DNA of 64,000 bases from Actinomycetota bacterium (GTDB lineage Bacteria > Actinomycetota > Thermoleophilia > BMS3ABIN01): assembly GCA_023382335.1 (NCBI GenBank), contig JAMCPM010000011.1, positions 129,229 through 193,228 of the forward strand, read 5' to 3'. Positions within the stretch are counted from its first letter, which is position 1. The number at the start of each line of letters is the position of its first letter. Both the position numbers and the translations under genes were made by a program. Shown here piece by piece: positions 33,732 through 41,554 of this stretch. The notes under the pieces are model-generated. The model saw nothing but the letters and a program-made list of their open reading frames with translations, did not search any database and was not told the DNA's origin.

Positions 33732-34055
33732 CTAAGCCAGGCCCAGCTCCTGCACCAGCGCGCTCTTGGGCATGGCGCCGACGACCTGCTTGGCTACCGC
33801 ACCCTTCTCGAACAGCAGGATGGTGGGGATGCTCATGATCCCGTACTTCGTCGCGGTCTCACGGTTCTCATCAACGTTAAGTTTGGCAACCTTGACCTTG
33901 CCGGCCTGATCCTGAGCGATCTCCTCGACGATCGGACCTACCATGCGGCAGGGTCCGCACCAGGCGGCCCAGAAATCAACGATGACGGGAACGTCCGCGT
34001 CCAGGACCTCGCTCTGAAAATTCGCGTCTGTAACTTCAAGAATGTCTGCTGACAA
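33732..34055 (-). CDS. trxA: Thioredoxin
   Basis: A 107-residue classic thioredoxin with the redox site [14 protein letters not shown], cis-Pro in MSIPTILLF and C-terminal [12 protein letters not shown]. It starts at TTG 34055, set by AAAGGAGAAG upstream. It reduces disulfides of cytosolic proteins. It lies 21 nt after the ferredoxin gene and is probably co-transcribed with it; the link may be thiol/Fe-S redox balance. Confidence 0.96.
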   Translation of the reverse strand: MSADILEVTDANFQSEVLDADVPVIVDFWAAWCGPCRMVGPIVEEIAQDQAGKVKVAKLNVDENRETATKYGIMSIPTILLFEKGAVAKQVVGAMPKSALVQELGLA

Positions 34056-34076
34056 CTTCTTCTCCTTTCACAGCTC

Positions 34077-34271
34077 TTAGATCTGGCGAACTCTTATTGC
34101 CTGCTCGGGGCAAGCGGCAATGCAATCGCCGCAGCCACGGCAGAGTGAACCGTTAACAGTTACTACCTCACCCGGGTCCATCTGAAACAGCGCCTTGGTC
34201 GGGCAGGCCTTTCTGGCTGGACATTTTTCATGTCCGCTACAGCGCTCGGTGTCTACTTCCGCCAGTTGCAT
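34077..34271 (-). CDS. 4Fe-4S ferredoxin-like protein
   Basis: A 64-residue ferredoxin. The second motif CRGCGDCIAACPEQAI is a full CxxCxxCxxxCP cluster site. The first half has CSGHEKCPARKACP, with unusual spacing (C-x5-C-x5-CP), so a second cluster is possible but not certain. A low-potential electron carrier. It shares an operon with trxA. Confidence 0.85.
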   Translation of the reverse strand: MQLAEVDTERCSGHEKCPARKACPTKALFQMDPGEVVTVNGSLCRGCGDCIAACPEQAIRVRQI

Positions 34272-34320
34272 GATATATCAGGTTAAAGCTCTGTAAGCCT
34301 CACGGGCTTGCAGTCTAGCC

Positions 34321-34530
34321 TCAGCCAAAACTCCCAGAAGGCGGCGTGCTGCATCCTCCTCCGCTCTTTGAAGAGCAGGAAGAACCGATGCCGAAAGAGC
34401 TGTTGAACTTCTGCGATACGCGGCGGCTGTTGCAGCGGGGACATTCCCTGTCCTCATCAGTGAGAAATCCGGTCACGAACATCTCGAACTGCTTGCCACA
34501 ATCGTCACATTTCAAATCATATATTGCCAT
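34321..34530 (-). CDS. FmdB-family zinc-ribbon protein
   Basis: A 69-residue protein with the FmdB/CxxC_CxxC pattern: MAIYDLKCDDCGKQFEMF and DRECPRCNSRRVSQKF, then a Gly/Ser/Cys-rich tail. ATG 34530 has GGGAGGTG upstream; the open frame reaches 34560. FmdB proteins are putative regulators with a two-CxxC zinc site; the function is unclear. A second FmdB gene lies at 39010. Confidence 0.85.
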   Translation of the reverse strand: MAIYDLKCDDCGKQFEMFVTGFLTDEDRECPRCNSRRVSQKFNSSFGIGSSCSSKSGGGCSTPPSGSFG

Positions 34531-34569
34531 AGTGCTATTCACCTCCCGTGAAAAACCCAATGCTACCTG

Positions 34570-34598
34570 GGAAACTTTGCCGGATTATCGGTACGTTA
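34570..34598 (+). promoter_or_regulatory. Candidate ECF-sigma promoter (autoregulatory)
   Basis: GGAAAC at 34570-34575, 18 bases, then CGTTA at 34594-34598, upstream of the ECF sigma gene. The pair resembles the GGAAC/CGTT consensus of ECF-dependent promoters. The implied leader is about 120 nt. No sigma-70 alternative was seen. Confidence 0.42.
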
Positions 34599-34723
34599 TT
34601 TATGATGAGCCTGCCACCCAAAAGATTCAGACCCTCGAAACCGGGCCAATAAATGGTAGACTTATGCTCAATTCAGGCGAAATCCATCGACCGAATCCTT
34701 TAAGGCAGATATCAGTCTAACAA

Positions 34724-35329
34724 ATGGAGCATTTAGTTCCCACCGATGACGAGTTGATAGCAGAGATACGCCAGGGCAAGGCGGAGGCTCTGGAGACCCT
34801 GGTATCCCGTTATGAGACCAGAGTCTACAATCTGTCTTACAAGATGCTAGGCAACAAGCAGGATGCTGAAGATGTGCTGCAGGATACGTTTCTGAACGTC
34901 GTCAGGTCTCTTGACAGCTTCAAGAGCCGGTCGAGTTTTTCCACCTGGCTATACAGGGTGGCTACCAACGCGGCATTAACGAAGTTGCGGCAGCGATCGA
35001 GGAGAGACAAGAGCGAGAGCGAGTTCCTCGATGAAGTCTATTCGATCAAGGATGCGGCACATGCCGAATCGAGGTTGGTCGACTGGTCGGACAGGCCGGC
35101 GCAGCAACTGCTCGATGACGAAGCAAAAAGGGTGATGGAGGAAGCTATCGAAGAGTTGCCCGAGATCTACCGAGTGGTTTTTGTCCTCAGGGATGTCCAG
35201 GGACTGCCTGCGACTGAGGTCGCCGAGGTGCTCGACCTGTCGGTGCCCGCAGTCAAATCAAGGCTGCACCGGGCGCGGCTTTTTTTAAGGAACAGGTTGT
35301 CGGATTATTTTACAGTGGGGGCCGGGTAG
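34724..35329 (+). CDS. ECF-family RNA polymerase sigma factor
   Basis: A 201-residue sigma factor with only regions 2 and 4. Region 2 has LVSRYETRVYNLSYKMLGNKQDAEDVLQDTFLNV and FSTWLYRVATNAALTKLRQ. Region 4 has ELPEIYRVVFVLRDVQGL then TEVAEVLDLSVPAVKSRLHRAR. It resembles the RpoE/SigW-like groups. It is encoded one base ahead of a zinc-binding anti-sigma candidate, the standard arrangement, and a matching promoter lies upstream. Confidence 0.93.
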   Translation: MEHLVPTDDELIAEIRQGKAEALETLVSRYETRVYNLSYKMLGNKQDAEDVLQDTFLNVVRSLDSFKSRSSFSTWLYRVATNAALTKLRQRSRRDKSESEFLDEVYSIKDAAHAESRLVDWSDRPAQQLLDDEAKRVMEEAIEELPEIYRVVFVLRDVQGLPATEVAEVLDLSVPAVKSRLHRARLFLRNRLSDYFTVGAG

Positions 35330-35330
35330 C

Positions 35331-35564
35331 ATGGATTGCAGAGAAATTCTCGAGGGTCTCTCCGAGTACATCGACGATGAGCTTGCGGAAAAGACCTGTC
35401 AGGAGATAAGGGAACACCTCAAGGATTGCTACAACTGCCAGGTTGTGGTCAACACGCTGAGGCAGACTGTGACCCTTTACCGCGAGGTACCCGATGACGA
35501 GATCCCCGGTGATGTCAGCATGCGCCTTCACAAGATCATCAAGCTCACGGAAGACAACGACTGA
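35331..35564 (+). CDS. Zinc-finger (ZAS) anti-sigma factor, soluble
   Basis: A 77-residue protein starting MDCREILEGLSEYIDDEL, typical of anti-sigma zinc fingers, with the ZAS motif EHLKDCYNCQ (HxxxCxxC). There is no transmembrane segment, so it would be cytosolic, like RsrA-type redox-sensing anti-sigmas, rather than membrane-bound. It probably binds the sigma factor encoded immediately upstream. The C-terminal half (VPDDEIPGDVSMRLHKII) is the common tail of this group. Confidence 0.85.
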   Translation: MDCREILEGLSEYIDDELAEKTCQEIREHLKDCYNCQVVVNTLRQTVTLYREVPDDEIPGDVSMRLHKIIKLTEDND

Positions 35565-35626
35565 GGCCTGACGGCGGCGCCGGGCCGTGAACGAGCGGCC
35601 AGCTTTTTCCCGGGATAATGGGACCG

Positions 35627-36913
35627 CTAGGTCTTTTCCCATTTCTGCAGGTAGGCCACCTGGCTCAAGGTGCTGCCGTCCTGGATCTCTTTTCTCAAAC
35701 GGTTCTCACGCTCGAGAACGTCCATGGCCCGGTTGGCGACCTCCGCCGCCCTGGCTTTGGGAATTACCACTACGCCATCATTGTCTCCCACCAGCCAGTC
35801 GCCCGGAAATATCTTCGCCCGCGAGATCGTAACCGGCACGTTTATCTCTCCGAAACCCTTGGGCTCTCCCGCCGTGGGCGTGAACTGCGAAGCGAAAACC
35901 GGGAAGCGGAGATCCCTGATCTCGGGCGTGTCCCTGACGGCGCCGCTTATGACCACACCGGCCAGGCCGCGCTCACGGGCGCTATGGGTTGCGAGCTCTC
36001 CCCAGACCGCCGGGCCGACGCCGCCGGCGTCGATGACAAGCACATCTCCCGGATGGGCACGGTCGATCGCCTCGACGGGCTTGGCCCAGTCTCCGGGATA
36101 AGTCCTCACCGTTACCGCCGGACCCACCATCCTGATGTCGTCAAATACTTTTTTCAGACCGGTCAGCTCGCCGCTGCGGTGCATGGCGTCAGATATGTTG
36201 GCCGTGGACACCATCTCCAGGACCAAGCGCACATCGTCCGCGGTTGCGCGTTTATAGAGCGTGGTCTCGACGCCTTCACGCGTATCGATGGCCTGCCTGA
36301 TCTGGCGTGCCGCTTCTTCGGCGCTGGCAGCCTTGATGATGGCGCCTCCGACGATGATGATATCGGCGCCGGCAGCCGCCGCATCGGCCGCAGTCTCGGA
36401 ATTTATGCCGCCGGCCACAGCGACAGGAATATCAACAGCACTCTTTAGCTTGTGGATGAGATCGAGGGACGCCCCACCGAGCATCTGCTGGTCGATGGCA
36501 GTGTGGATCCCGACATAATCGGCTCCCATCTGTTCCACCTGACGGGCTCGCTCGGCGGCGTCGGGCACCTCGATCATATCGACGATGATCTGAAGTCCGT
36601 AATTACGGGCCACTTCGATGCATTCGGATATGGTCGCGTCGGAAGCTGCGCCGAGAACGCCGGCGATACTGGCGCCGGCCTTGGCAGCCGATTCCATCTC
36701 GAAGCGTCCGGCGTCCATGGTCTTTAGGTCAGCTACGATCACCGTATCGGGCCATCGGCGCTTCATCTGCCGCACAGCCTCCAGACCCTCGCTCTTGATC
36801 AGAGGAGTCCCTGCTTCGATCCAGTCGACGCCGCCCCTGAGAGCTTCGTCGGCAACGGCAAGAGCCCTGGGAAGATCCAGAAAGTCCAGCGCAACCTGAA
36901 GAATGGGCGCCAT
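35627..36913 (-). CDS. 3-hexulose-6-phosphate synthase fused to an RraA-like domain
   Basis: A 428-residue bifunctional protein. Residues 1-~205 form an HPS/OMPDC-fold barrel (LQVALDFLDLPRALAVADEA, TPLIKSEGL, VADLKTMDAG, VAGGINSETA, IVGGAI) that condenses formaldehyde with ribulose 5-phosphate or runs in reverse. Residues ~220-428 are an RraA/HMG-aldolase-like domain (GPAVTVRTYPGD, GELATHSARERGLAGVVISGAVRD, PGDWLVGDNDGVVVIP). The same fusion is known mainly from archaea. No phospho-hexulose isomerase gene is visible. It is the last gene after panC-panD-yjbQ, so the link to pantothenate genes may be only transcriptional. Confidence 0.87.
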   Translation of the reverse strand: MAPILQVALDFLDLPRALAVADEALRGGVDWIEAGTPLIKSEGLEAVRQMKRRWPDTVIVADLKTMDAGRFEMESAAKAGASIAGVLGAASDATISECIEVARNYGLQIIVDMIEVPDAAERARQVEQMGADYVGIHTAIDQQMLGGASLDLIHKLKSAVDIPVAVAGGINSETAADAAAAGADIIIVGGAIIKAASAEEAARQIRQAIDTREGVETTLYKRATADDVRLVLEMVSTANISDAMHRSGELTGLKKVFDDIRMVGPAVTVRTYPGDWAKPVEAIDRAHPGDVLVIDAGGVGPAVWGELATHSARERGLAGVVISGAVRDTPEIRDLRFPVFASQFTPTAGEPKGFGEINVPVTISRAKIFPGDWLVGDNDGVVVIPKARAAEVANRAMDVLERENRLRKEIQDGSTLSQVAYLQKWEKT

Positions 36914-36927
36914 CGGCCTGATACCTC

Positions 36928-37419
36928 TCAGACGCCGATGATCTGTACGATGACGCGGCGTGTTCGCCGGCGGTTATCGCAGTTGATAAGGACCACCTGC
37001 TGCCAGACGCCCAGTATGAGTTCGCCGTCATTGAAGGGAACAGCCAGGGAGGGGCCCAGCAGGCCGGCGCGGACATGAGAGTGACCGTTTCCGTCAGCCT
37101 GGTAGATATTGTGGTCGTAGGGAATATCCCGGGGGGATATTCTCTCCATGACCGCCTTGAAATCAGCGACTACTCCCGGCTCGTATTCAAGGCAGGTAAC
37201 GGCTCCGGTTGCGCCCGGGACGAAGATGGTGACGATGCCGTTCTTGAGGCCGCTGTCCCGCAAGGACTGCGCCACATCGTCGGTTATGTTAGTGATGTCG
37301 AGCTCCTCTCGCATGGGAAACTCGAGCTGGATGCTGGCGACCTGGGCGGCCCCGGAGTTTGCCGGCGGGCCCGTGCGCGCTTTCCCGTTCCCGCCGTCGG
37401 TTTTCTTCTTTACTGGCAT
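36928..37419 (-). CDS. yjbQ: YjbQ/UPF0047 family protein
   Basis: A 163-residue protein of the YjbQ family (weak thiamine-phosphate synthase activity reported for the family). The core begins at IQLEFPMREELDITNIT and has VPGATGAVTCLEYEPG, DGNGHSHVRAGLLGPSLAVPF and LGVWQQVVLINCDNR. The N-terminal ~28 residues (Lys, Gly, Ala-rich) are an extra leader not seen in typical members. ATG 37419 directly follows the panD stop (TAAATG), with AAGGGAG upstream. Confidence 0.87.
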   Translation of the reverse strand: MPVKKKTDGGNGKARTGPPANSGAAQVASIQLEFPMREELDITNITDDVAQSLRDSGLKNGIVTIFVPGATGAVTCLEYEPGVVADFKAVMERISPRDIPYDHNIYQADGNGHSHVRAGLLGPSLAVPFNDGELILGVWQQVVLINCDNRRRTRRVIVQIIGV

Positions 37420-37839
37420 TTAGCTCGATCTCCCTTCAGATGGGTGTTTTCCCACGGTCGAATTTTCTAATTCACACGGATCCGCGGCGGCGTCGATGCG
37501 CGAAATCCGGTTGTCATCATCGACCAGGACGATCCTGGGCACGTACGAGGTCAATTCCGCGCTGGTGAACTCGGCGTAGGAGATGATGATGACGCGGTCG
37601 CCGACGGCCACCTGCCGGGCGGCGGCGCCGTTGACGCAGATCTCGCCCGGGCCGCCGGGAATCGCATATGTGACCAGGCGGGCGCCGTTATCGATGTCCA
37701 GCACATGCACCTGCTCGTGAGCCAGGATGTCGGCCGAAGCCATAAGCTCACTGTCGATCGTGATGCTGCCGGCGTAGTCGACGCTGGCCGCGGTCACGGT
37801 CGCGCGATGGATCTTGCCTTTTAACATGTTTCTAAGCAT
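37420..37839 (-). CDS. panD: Aspartate 1-decarboxylase proenzyme
   Basis: Pyruvoyl enzyme making beta-alanine for pantothenate. The proenzyme self-cleaves between Gly and Ser in DYAGSITID (about residues 24-25). The start [16 protein letters not shown] and middle [32 protein letters not shown] are typical. The C-terminus is extended by ~18 residues. Its ATG immediately follows the panC stop (TAAATG). With panC it supplies both late steps of pantothenate synthesis. Confidence 0.96.
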   Translation of the reverse strand: MLRNMLKGKIHRATVTAASVDYAGSITIDSELMASADILAHEQVHVLDIDNGARLVTYAIPGGPGEICVNGAAARQVAVGDRVIIISYAEFTSAELTSYVPRIVLVDDDNRISRIDAAADPCELENSTVGKHPSEGRSS

Positions 37840-38823
37840 TTAACCCTCCGGGGAGATCAAAAGGTTGTCGATCAGCCTGGCGCGGCCGATTCTGACGGCG
37901 ACCGCCACCAGCGCCTCACGGTCGATCTCAGCCATCGGCTCCATGTTCACGGGGTCGACTATTCTGACGTACTCCAGTTCCACGAGAAAATTCTGACCGA
38001 TGGTGCGTTTCACGATCCTGCGGATCTTCGAGGCGTTGGCCTCGCCGGCCGCCAAGGCCTCACGGGCTGCCGTCAGGGCCTGGTAGAGTATGGGCGCCTG
38101 GGCGCGTTCCTCGGCCGTCAGGTAGCTGTTCCTGGAACTCATAGCCAGGCCGTCAGGTTCGCGGACTGTGGGGCAGACGCGAATGTCGATGCCGAAATCG
38201 AGATCATCGGCCATCCGCCTGATAACGGCCGCCTGCTGTGCATCTTTTTGCCCGAAATAAGCGCGGTCGGGCCCGACGATGTTAAAAAGCTTGGCCACTA
38301 TCGTTGCGACGCCGCGAAAATGGCCCGGCCGGGCCTGCCCGCAGAGACCCTCCGAGATGCTGCCGGGTTCGACGTGAGTTTCAAAACCTTCGGGGTACAT
38401 TTCCTCATCGGCGGGGTGGAAGATCAGGTCGACACCCTCATCGGCAGCCAATCGAAGGTCCCGGTCAAAATCGTTGGGATAAGCCTTGAGGTCCTCCGCG
38501 GGGTCGAACTGGATGGGATTGACGAAGATGCTGACGACGACGAAACCGCACTCCTGGCGGGCTTTGCGCATCAGGCTGAGGTGCCCCTCGTGGAAATAAC
38601 CCATGGTAGGCACCAGACCCACAGGAAGCTGGCCGCGATCTCGTGCCCTGGCTACCTGCTGGCGCACTTCGGTGATCGTCGCAGACAGGACAGCGGGCCC
38701 CGCCGCTCCTGAAAGGGATCCGGAAGATCCGGAGGATGAGCAGGCAGTGTCCGTTCCCGCAATGCTGGTGAGATCAGAAAAAGATGGCGTGACGCCAGAA
38801 AGATGCCAGAGTCGAACGGTCAC
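37840..38823 (-). CDS. panC: Pantothenate synthetase
   Basis: Joins pantoate and beta-alanine using ATP. Motifs are LVPTMGYFHEGHLSLM (HxGH), VSIFVNPIQFDPAEDLKAYP, CGQARPGHFRGVATIV, YFGQKDAQQAAVIRRM and SSRNSYLTAEER. GTG 38823 was chosen because GGAGG stands six bases upstream; this leaves ~45 unusual residues (Ser/Gly/Thr-rich) before the conserved start VLSATITEVRQQVA. The open frame runs to 38892. An internal start is an alternative. It heads the panC-panD-yjbQ-HPS/RraA operon. Confidence 0.93.
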   Translation of the reverse strand: MTVRLWHLSGVTPSFSDLTSIAGTDTACSSSGSSGSLSGAAGPAVLSATITEVRQQVARARDRGQLPVGLVPTMGYFHEGHLSLMRKARQECGFVVVSIFVNPIQFDPAEDLKAYPNDFDRDLRLAADEGVDLIFHPADEEMYPEGFETHVEPGSISEGLCGQARPGHFRGVATIVAKLFNIVGPDRAYFGQKDAQQAAVIRRMADDLDFGIDIRVCPTVREPDGLAMSSRNSYLTAEERAQAPILYQALTAAREALAAGEANASKIRRIVKRTIGQNFLVELEYVRIVDPVNMEPMAEIDREALVAVAVRIGRARLIDNLLISPEG

Positions 38824-39009
38824 AGTCTGCCTCCGTTCCAGTTCCCCGTCGGGGATACCAGACCTTGGTTGATTGCCGTTAAAAAGGTACAAAGAGGATA
38901 ACAGCAGCGGACTGTTTCTTGCAAAGAGTCAGGGTATAAACTAGAGTTTAATTGTCGCGGCGGTTGCCGCTAAGCTTAGAAAATAAGCCATTATTGCAGG
39001 TATTTTTCC

Positions 39010-39246
39010 ATGCCCATATACGAATTTTGTTGTAATAAATGTGAAGCCCGTTTCGAGGAGCTGGTACGGTCGGCTGAGGCCGGCGGCAATGGCGTGAAGT
39101 GTCCCGAATGCGGCTCGAAGAAAGTGAAGCGGATGATTTCCAGTTTTTCATTCAAATCTGCGGGCGGTTCCGGCCCGGCCGCGGCCGGAAATGCAGGCAG
39201 CGGCTGCGGATCCTGCTCCAAGACTTCCTGCTCGACCTGTGGCTGA
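39010..39246 (+). CDS. FmdB-family zinc-ribbon protein, second copy
   Basis: A 78-residue FmdB protein: MPIYEFCCNKCEARFEEL, then VKCPECGSKKVKRMIS, followed by a Gly/Ala-rich tail ending GCGSCSKTSCSTCG, which adds cysteines. Its 3' end overlaps the uracil-DNA glycosylase start, suggesting coupling. The function is unclear. Confidence 0.85.
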   Translation: MPIYEFCCNKCEARFEELVRSAEAGGNGVKCPECGSKKVKRMISSFSFKSAGGSGPAAAGNAGSGCGSCSKTSCSTCG

Positions 39247-39916
39247 ACCCGGCGACAGGGAAGAGCGCCTCAAAGGGCTTCAGGTTCGGGTCGGAGGCTG
39301 CCGGAAATGCGCCCTCGGCGAAACACGGACCAACCTGGTTTTTGGGTCGGGAAGCGCCGATTCGAAGCTGATGTTCGTAGGGGAGGCCCCTGGCTATCAC
39401 GAGGACCAGCAGGGCATGCCTTTCGTCGGCCGTGCCGGAACCCTACTTGAAAAGCTGCTGACGCGGATCGGCCTGACGCGGAGCCAGGTGTACATAGCCA
39501 ACGTCCTCAAATGCAGGCCGCCGGATAACCGTGACCCCCTGATTGAAGAGATCCAGCTATGCAGGTCATTTCTCGAGGAGCAGATATCGATCATCAGCCC
39601 GGCGGTAATATGCACACTGGGCAATTTCGCCACCAAGCTTCTGACTGGTCGTCCCGACGGCATCTCGCGGGTTCACGGCAAGGCGCAGGAAATGCCGCAG
39701 CACCAGGGCACGAAACTGTTTCCGGTCTATCATCCCGCGGCGGCGCTATACACCCCGGCAAACCTCAAGGCGCTGGAGGCAGACTTCGATCTCCTGCCTG
39801 CCCTCCTGGGTGAAAACAAACCTCAACCAGGACTTGAGGTCAATGCGGAAAACAGTGATCCACTAGTCGAGTTCAAACAGGGTCAACCTGAGCCTGAGCA
39901 GCTCGGGTTGTTTTAG
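39239..39916 (+). CDS. Family 4 uracil-DNA glycosylase with C-terminal clamp motif
   Basis: Removes uracil from DNA; family 4 enzymes hold a 4Fe-4S cluster. CRKCALGETR, FVGEAPGYHEDQQGMPFVGRAG, YIANVLKCRPPDNRDP and the late HPAAALYTPAN are the family blocks, with cluster cysteines in the first, third and CRSFLEEQ/CTLGNF regions. The C-terminus ends in EQLGLF, a QLxLF-type motif that binds the DNA polymerase sliding clamp. GTG 39239 overlaps the FmdB stop and puts the domain near the start; the frame is open from ATG 39191. Confidence 0.9.
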   Translation: MAEPGDREERLKGLQVRVGGCRKCALGETRTNLVFGSGSADSKLMFVGEAPGYHEDQQGMPFVGRAGTLLEKLLTRIGLTRSQVYIANVLKCRPPDNRDPLIEEIQLCRSFLEEQISIISPAVICTLGNFATKLLTGRPDGISRVHGKAQEMPQHQGTKLFPVYHPAAALYTPANLKALEADFDLLPALLGENKPQPGLEVNAENSDPLVEFKQGQPEPEQLGLF

Positions 39917-39928
39917 GGCAGCCGTGCC

Positions 39929-40393
39929 GTGGAGATAATTTCGCGGTCGCCACAGCAGACCGCTTCCCTTGCAGCCGGTCTGGCATCTTTTTTATACGGC
40001 GGCGATGTCATATTCCTGATCGGTGAGCTTGGCGCCGGCAAGACGTTCTTCATCCGTCACGCAGCCGAAGCCCTCGGGGTCACCGAGCCGGTGACAAGTC
40101 CCAGTTTCACCATGGCTCAGTCTTATGGGGGAGCGACTACGGTTCATCATCTCGACCTCTACCGGCTGCCCAAGTTCGACTCGGCTGACGCCATCGATTT
40201 CGAACCGTTCTTCGAGGCTGAGGCAATCACTTTCATCGAATGGCCCGAGCAGGCCGTTCCCTTCCTGGAAGAGCCCGCCGTGGTCATAAGAATGGAGCAT
40301 GTCGACATCAACAGCCGACGCATCTCCATACAGAGCAGCCGGCAGGAACTGATTCGCGGAATGGAGAAGGCTATTGCCGACCCTGTCGATTGA
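39929..40393 (+). CDS. tsaE: tRNA t6A biosynthesis ATPase TsaE
   Basis: A 154-residue ATPase required with TsaB and TsaD for the t6A37 tRNA modification. The Walker A is IGELGAGKTFFIRHA, with SPSFTMAQSY as switch region and HHLDLYRL and FIEWPEQ typical of the family. It starts at GTG 39929 and overlaps tsaB by 20 nt. It begins a tsaE-tsaB-rimI-tsaD cluster. Confidence 0.94.
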   Translation: MEIISRSPQQTASLAAGLASFLYGGDVIFLIGELGAGKTFFIRHAAEALGVTEPVTSPSFTMAQSYGGATTVHHLDLYRLPKFDSADAIDFEPFFEAEAITFIEWPEQAVPFLEEPAVVIRMEHVDINSRRISIQSSRQELIRGMEKAIADPVD

Positions 40394-41114
40394 TACCGCC
40401 ACCGAGGTGCTGGCGCTGGCCCTGGGGGAGGGAGAAAAGATCCTGGCCAAAAGCAGCATCGATGCCGGCAGGTCACATCTGGAGCTGCTGCTCCCCGGCG
40501 TCCAGCTCTTACTTGACGAGGCAGGATTAACTGTCAGGGACATCGATGGTATCGTCGCCGGCACCGGACCGGGAACATTCAGCGGCCTTCGCGTCGGCAT
40601 CGCCACAGCCAGGGCGCTGGCCCAGACACTGGAGGTACGGCTCTCCGGCTTCAGCACCCTCGAGGCGCTCGCCCTCGGACTGGCTGAGGAGACTTCCCCG
40701 GCGCAGCTGCTCCTGCCGGTAATCGACGCCAAACGCAGCCAGGTCTTCGCCCAACTCTATAAAAAAGAAGGAAAAAACACTGTCAAGCCCGAATCGGAAG
40801 TTCTCTGCCTCGACCCGCAGTCGCTTCTGGCTGAGCTGGCAAAAATCACAGGCGGCGCGGTCAGAGCCGCCGGTAACGGCGTTTTGGCTTATCGTGATAT
40901 CTTTAGCAATGCGAAACAGCTGGAGCTGCTGGGGCCGGATCGCCAGGAGAACCGGGTTGACGCCGGTTGGCATCTACGCGCCGGACTTGCCGAAGTTGGA
41001 ACCGGCTCTGATTTTGATCCCGGTCAGCTGCTGTCTGTAGTTCCGCATTATGTGCGCGATCCTGACGCCGACAAGACCATCCTGTTAAGAAAGAAGGAAC
41101 CTTGGCTGCAATAA
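40374..41114 (+). CDS. tsaB: tRNA t6A biosynthesis protein TsaB
   Basis: A 246-residue ASKHA-fold partner of TsaD. The start LSIDTATEVLALALGEG, GIVAGTGPGTFSGLRVGIATARAL and PVIDAKRSQVFAQLY are characteristic. It starts at TTG 40374 within tsaE and overlaps rimI. The C-terminal half is more variable, as usual. Confidence 0.93.
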   Translation: MPTLSIDTATEVLALALGEGEKILAKSSIDAGRSHLELLLPGVQLLLDEAGLTVRDIDGIVAGTGPGTFSGLRVGIATARALAQTLEVRLSGFSTLEALALGLAEETSPAQLLLPVIDAKRSQVFAQLYKKEGKNTVKPESEVLCLDPQSLLAELAKITGGAVRAAGNGVLAYRDIFSNAKQLELLGPDRQENRVDAGWHLRAGLAEVGTGSDFDPGQLLSVVPHYVRDPDADKTILLRKKEPWLQ

Positions 41115-41554
41115 GACCCATGCGGCTCTCCGACCTGAAGGGTGTTCAGGAGATCGAGGAATCGTCTTTTCCCCGTCCCTGGTCCCCTAACGCCTTCATC
41201 ACTCAGCTGGCCAAGGATTCGAGCATCTGCCTGGTCGCAATCGACGGAGGCAGGGTCGTCGGCTATCTCATCGCCACTCAATACGTCGAGGTCTGGCATA
41301 TGCTCGACCTGGCCGTACACGTAGATTTCCGGCGTAAATATATCGCCACCGATCTGATCGAGGAACTGCTGGATCAGAGCGGTCGCGAGAAACACCGCGG
41401 CTATACCCTCGAGGTTCGCAAATCCAACCGCGGCGCCATCAAGATGTATGAGAGCTTCGGGTTCATCTGCACCGGTATCCGTAAAGGGTACTATCGCGAC
41501 AACGGTGAGGACGCCCTGATCATGTGGAGAGATTCCGAGGATATGCTGGCTTGA
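41102..41554 (+). CDS. rimI: GNAT acetyltransferase RimI-like
   Basis: A 150-residue N-acetyltransferase, usually acting on the N-terminus of ribosomal protein S18. The acetyl-CoA fold shows MRLSDLKGVQEIEESSFPRPW, MLDLAVHVDFRRKYIATDLIEEL, LEVRKSNRGAIKMYESFGF and GYYRDNGEDALIM. It starts at TTG 41102 and overlaps both neighbours in the t6A cluster, the usual arrangement. Confidence 0.92.
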   Translation: MAAIRPMRLSDLKGVQEIEESSFPRPWSPNAFITQLAKDSSICLVAIDGGRVVGYLIATQYVEVWHMLDLAVHVDFRRKYIATDLIEELLDQSGREKHRGYTLEVRKSNRGAIKMYESFGFICTGIRKGYYRDNGEDALIMWRDSEDMLA

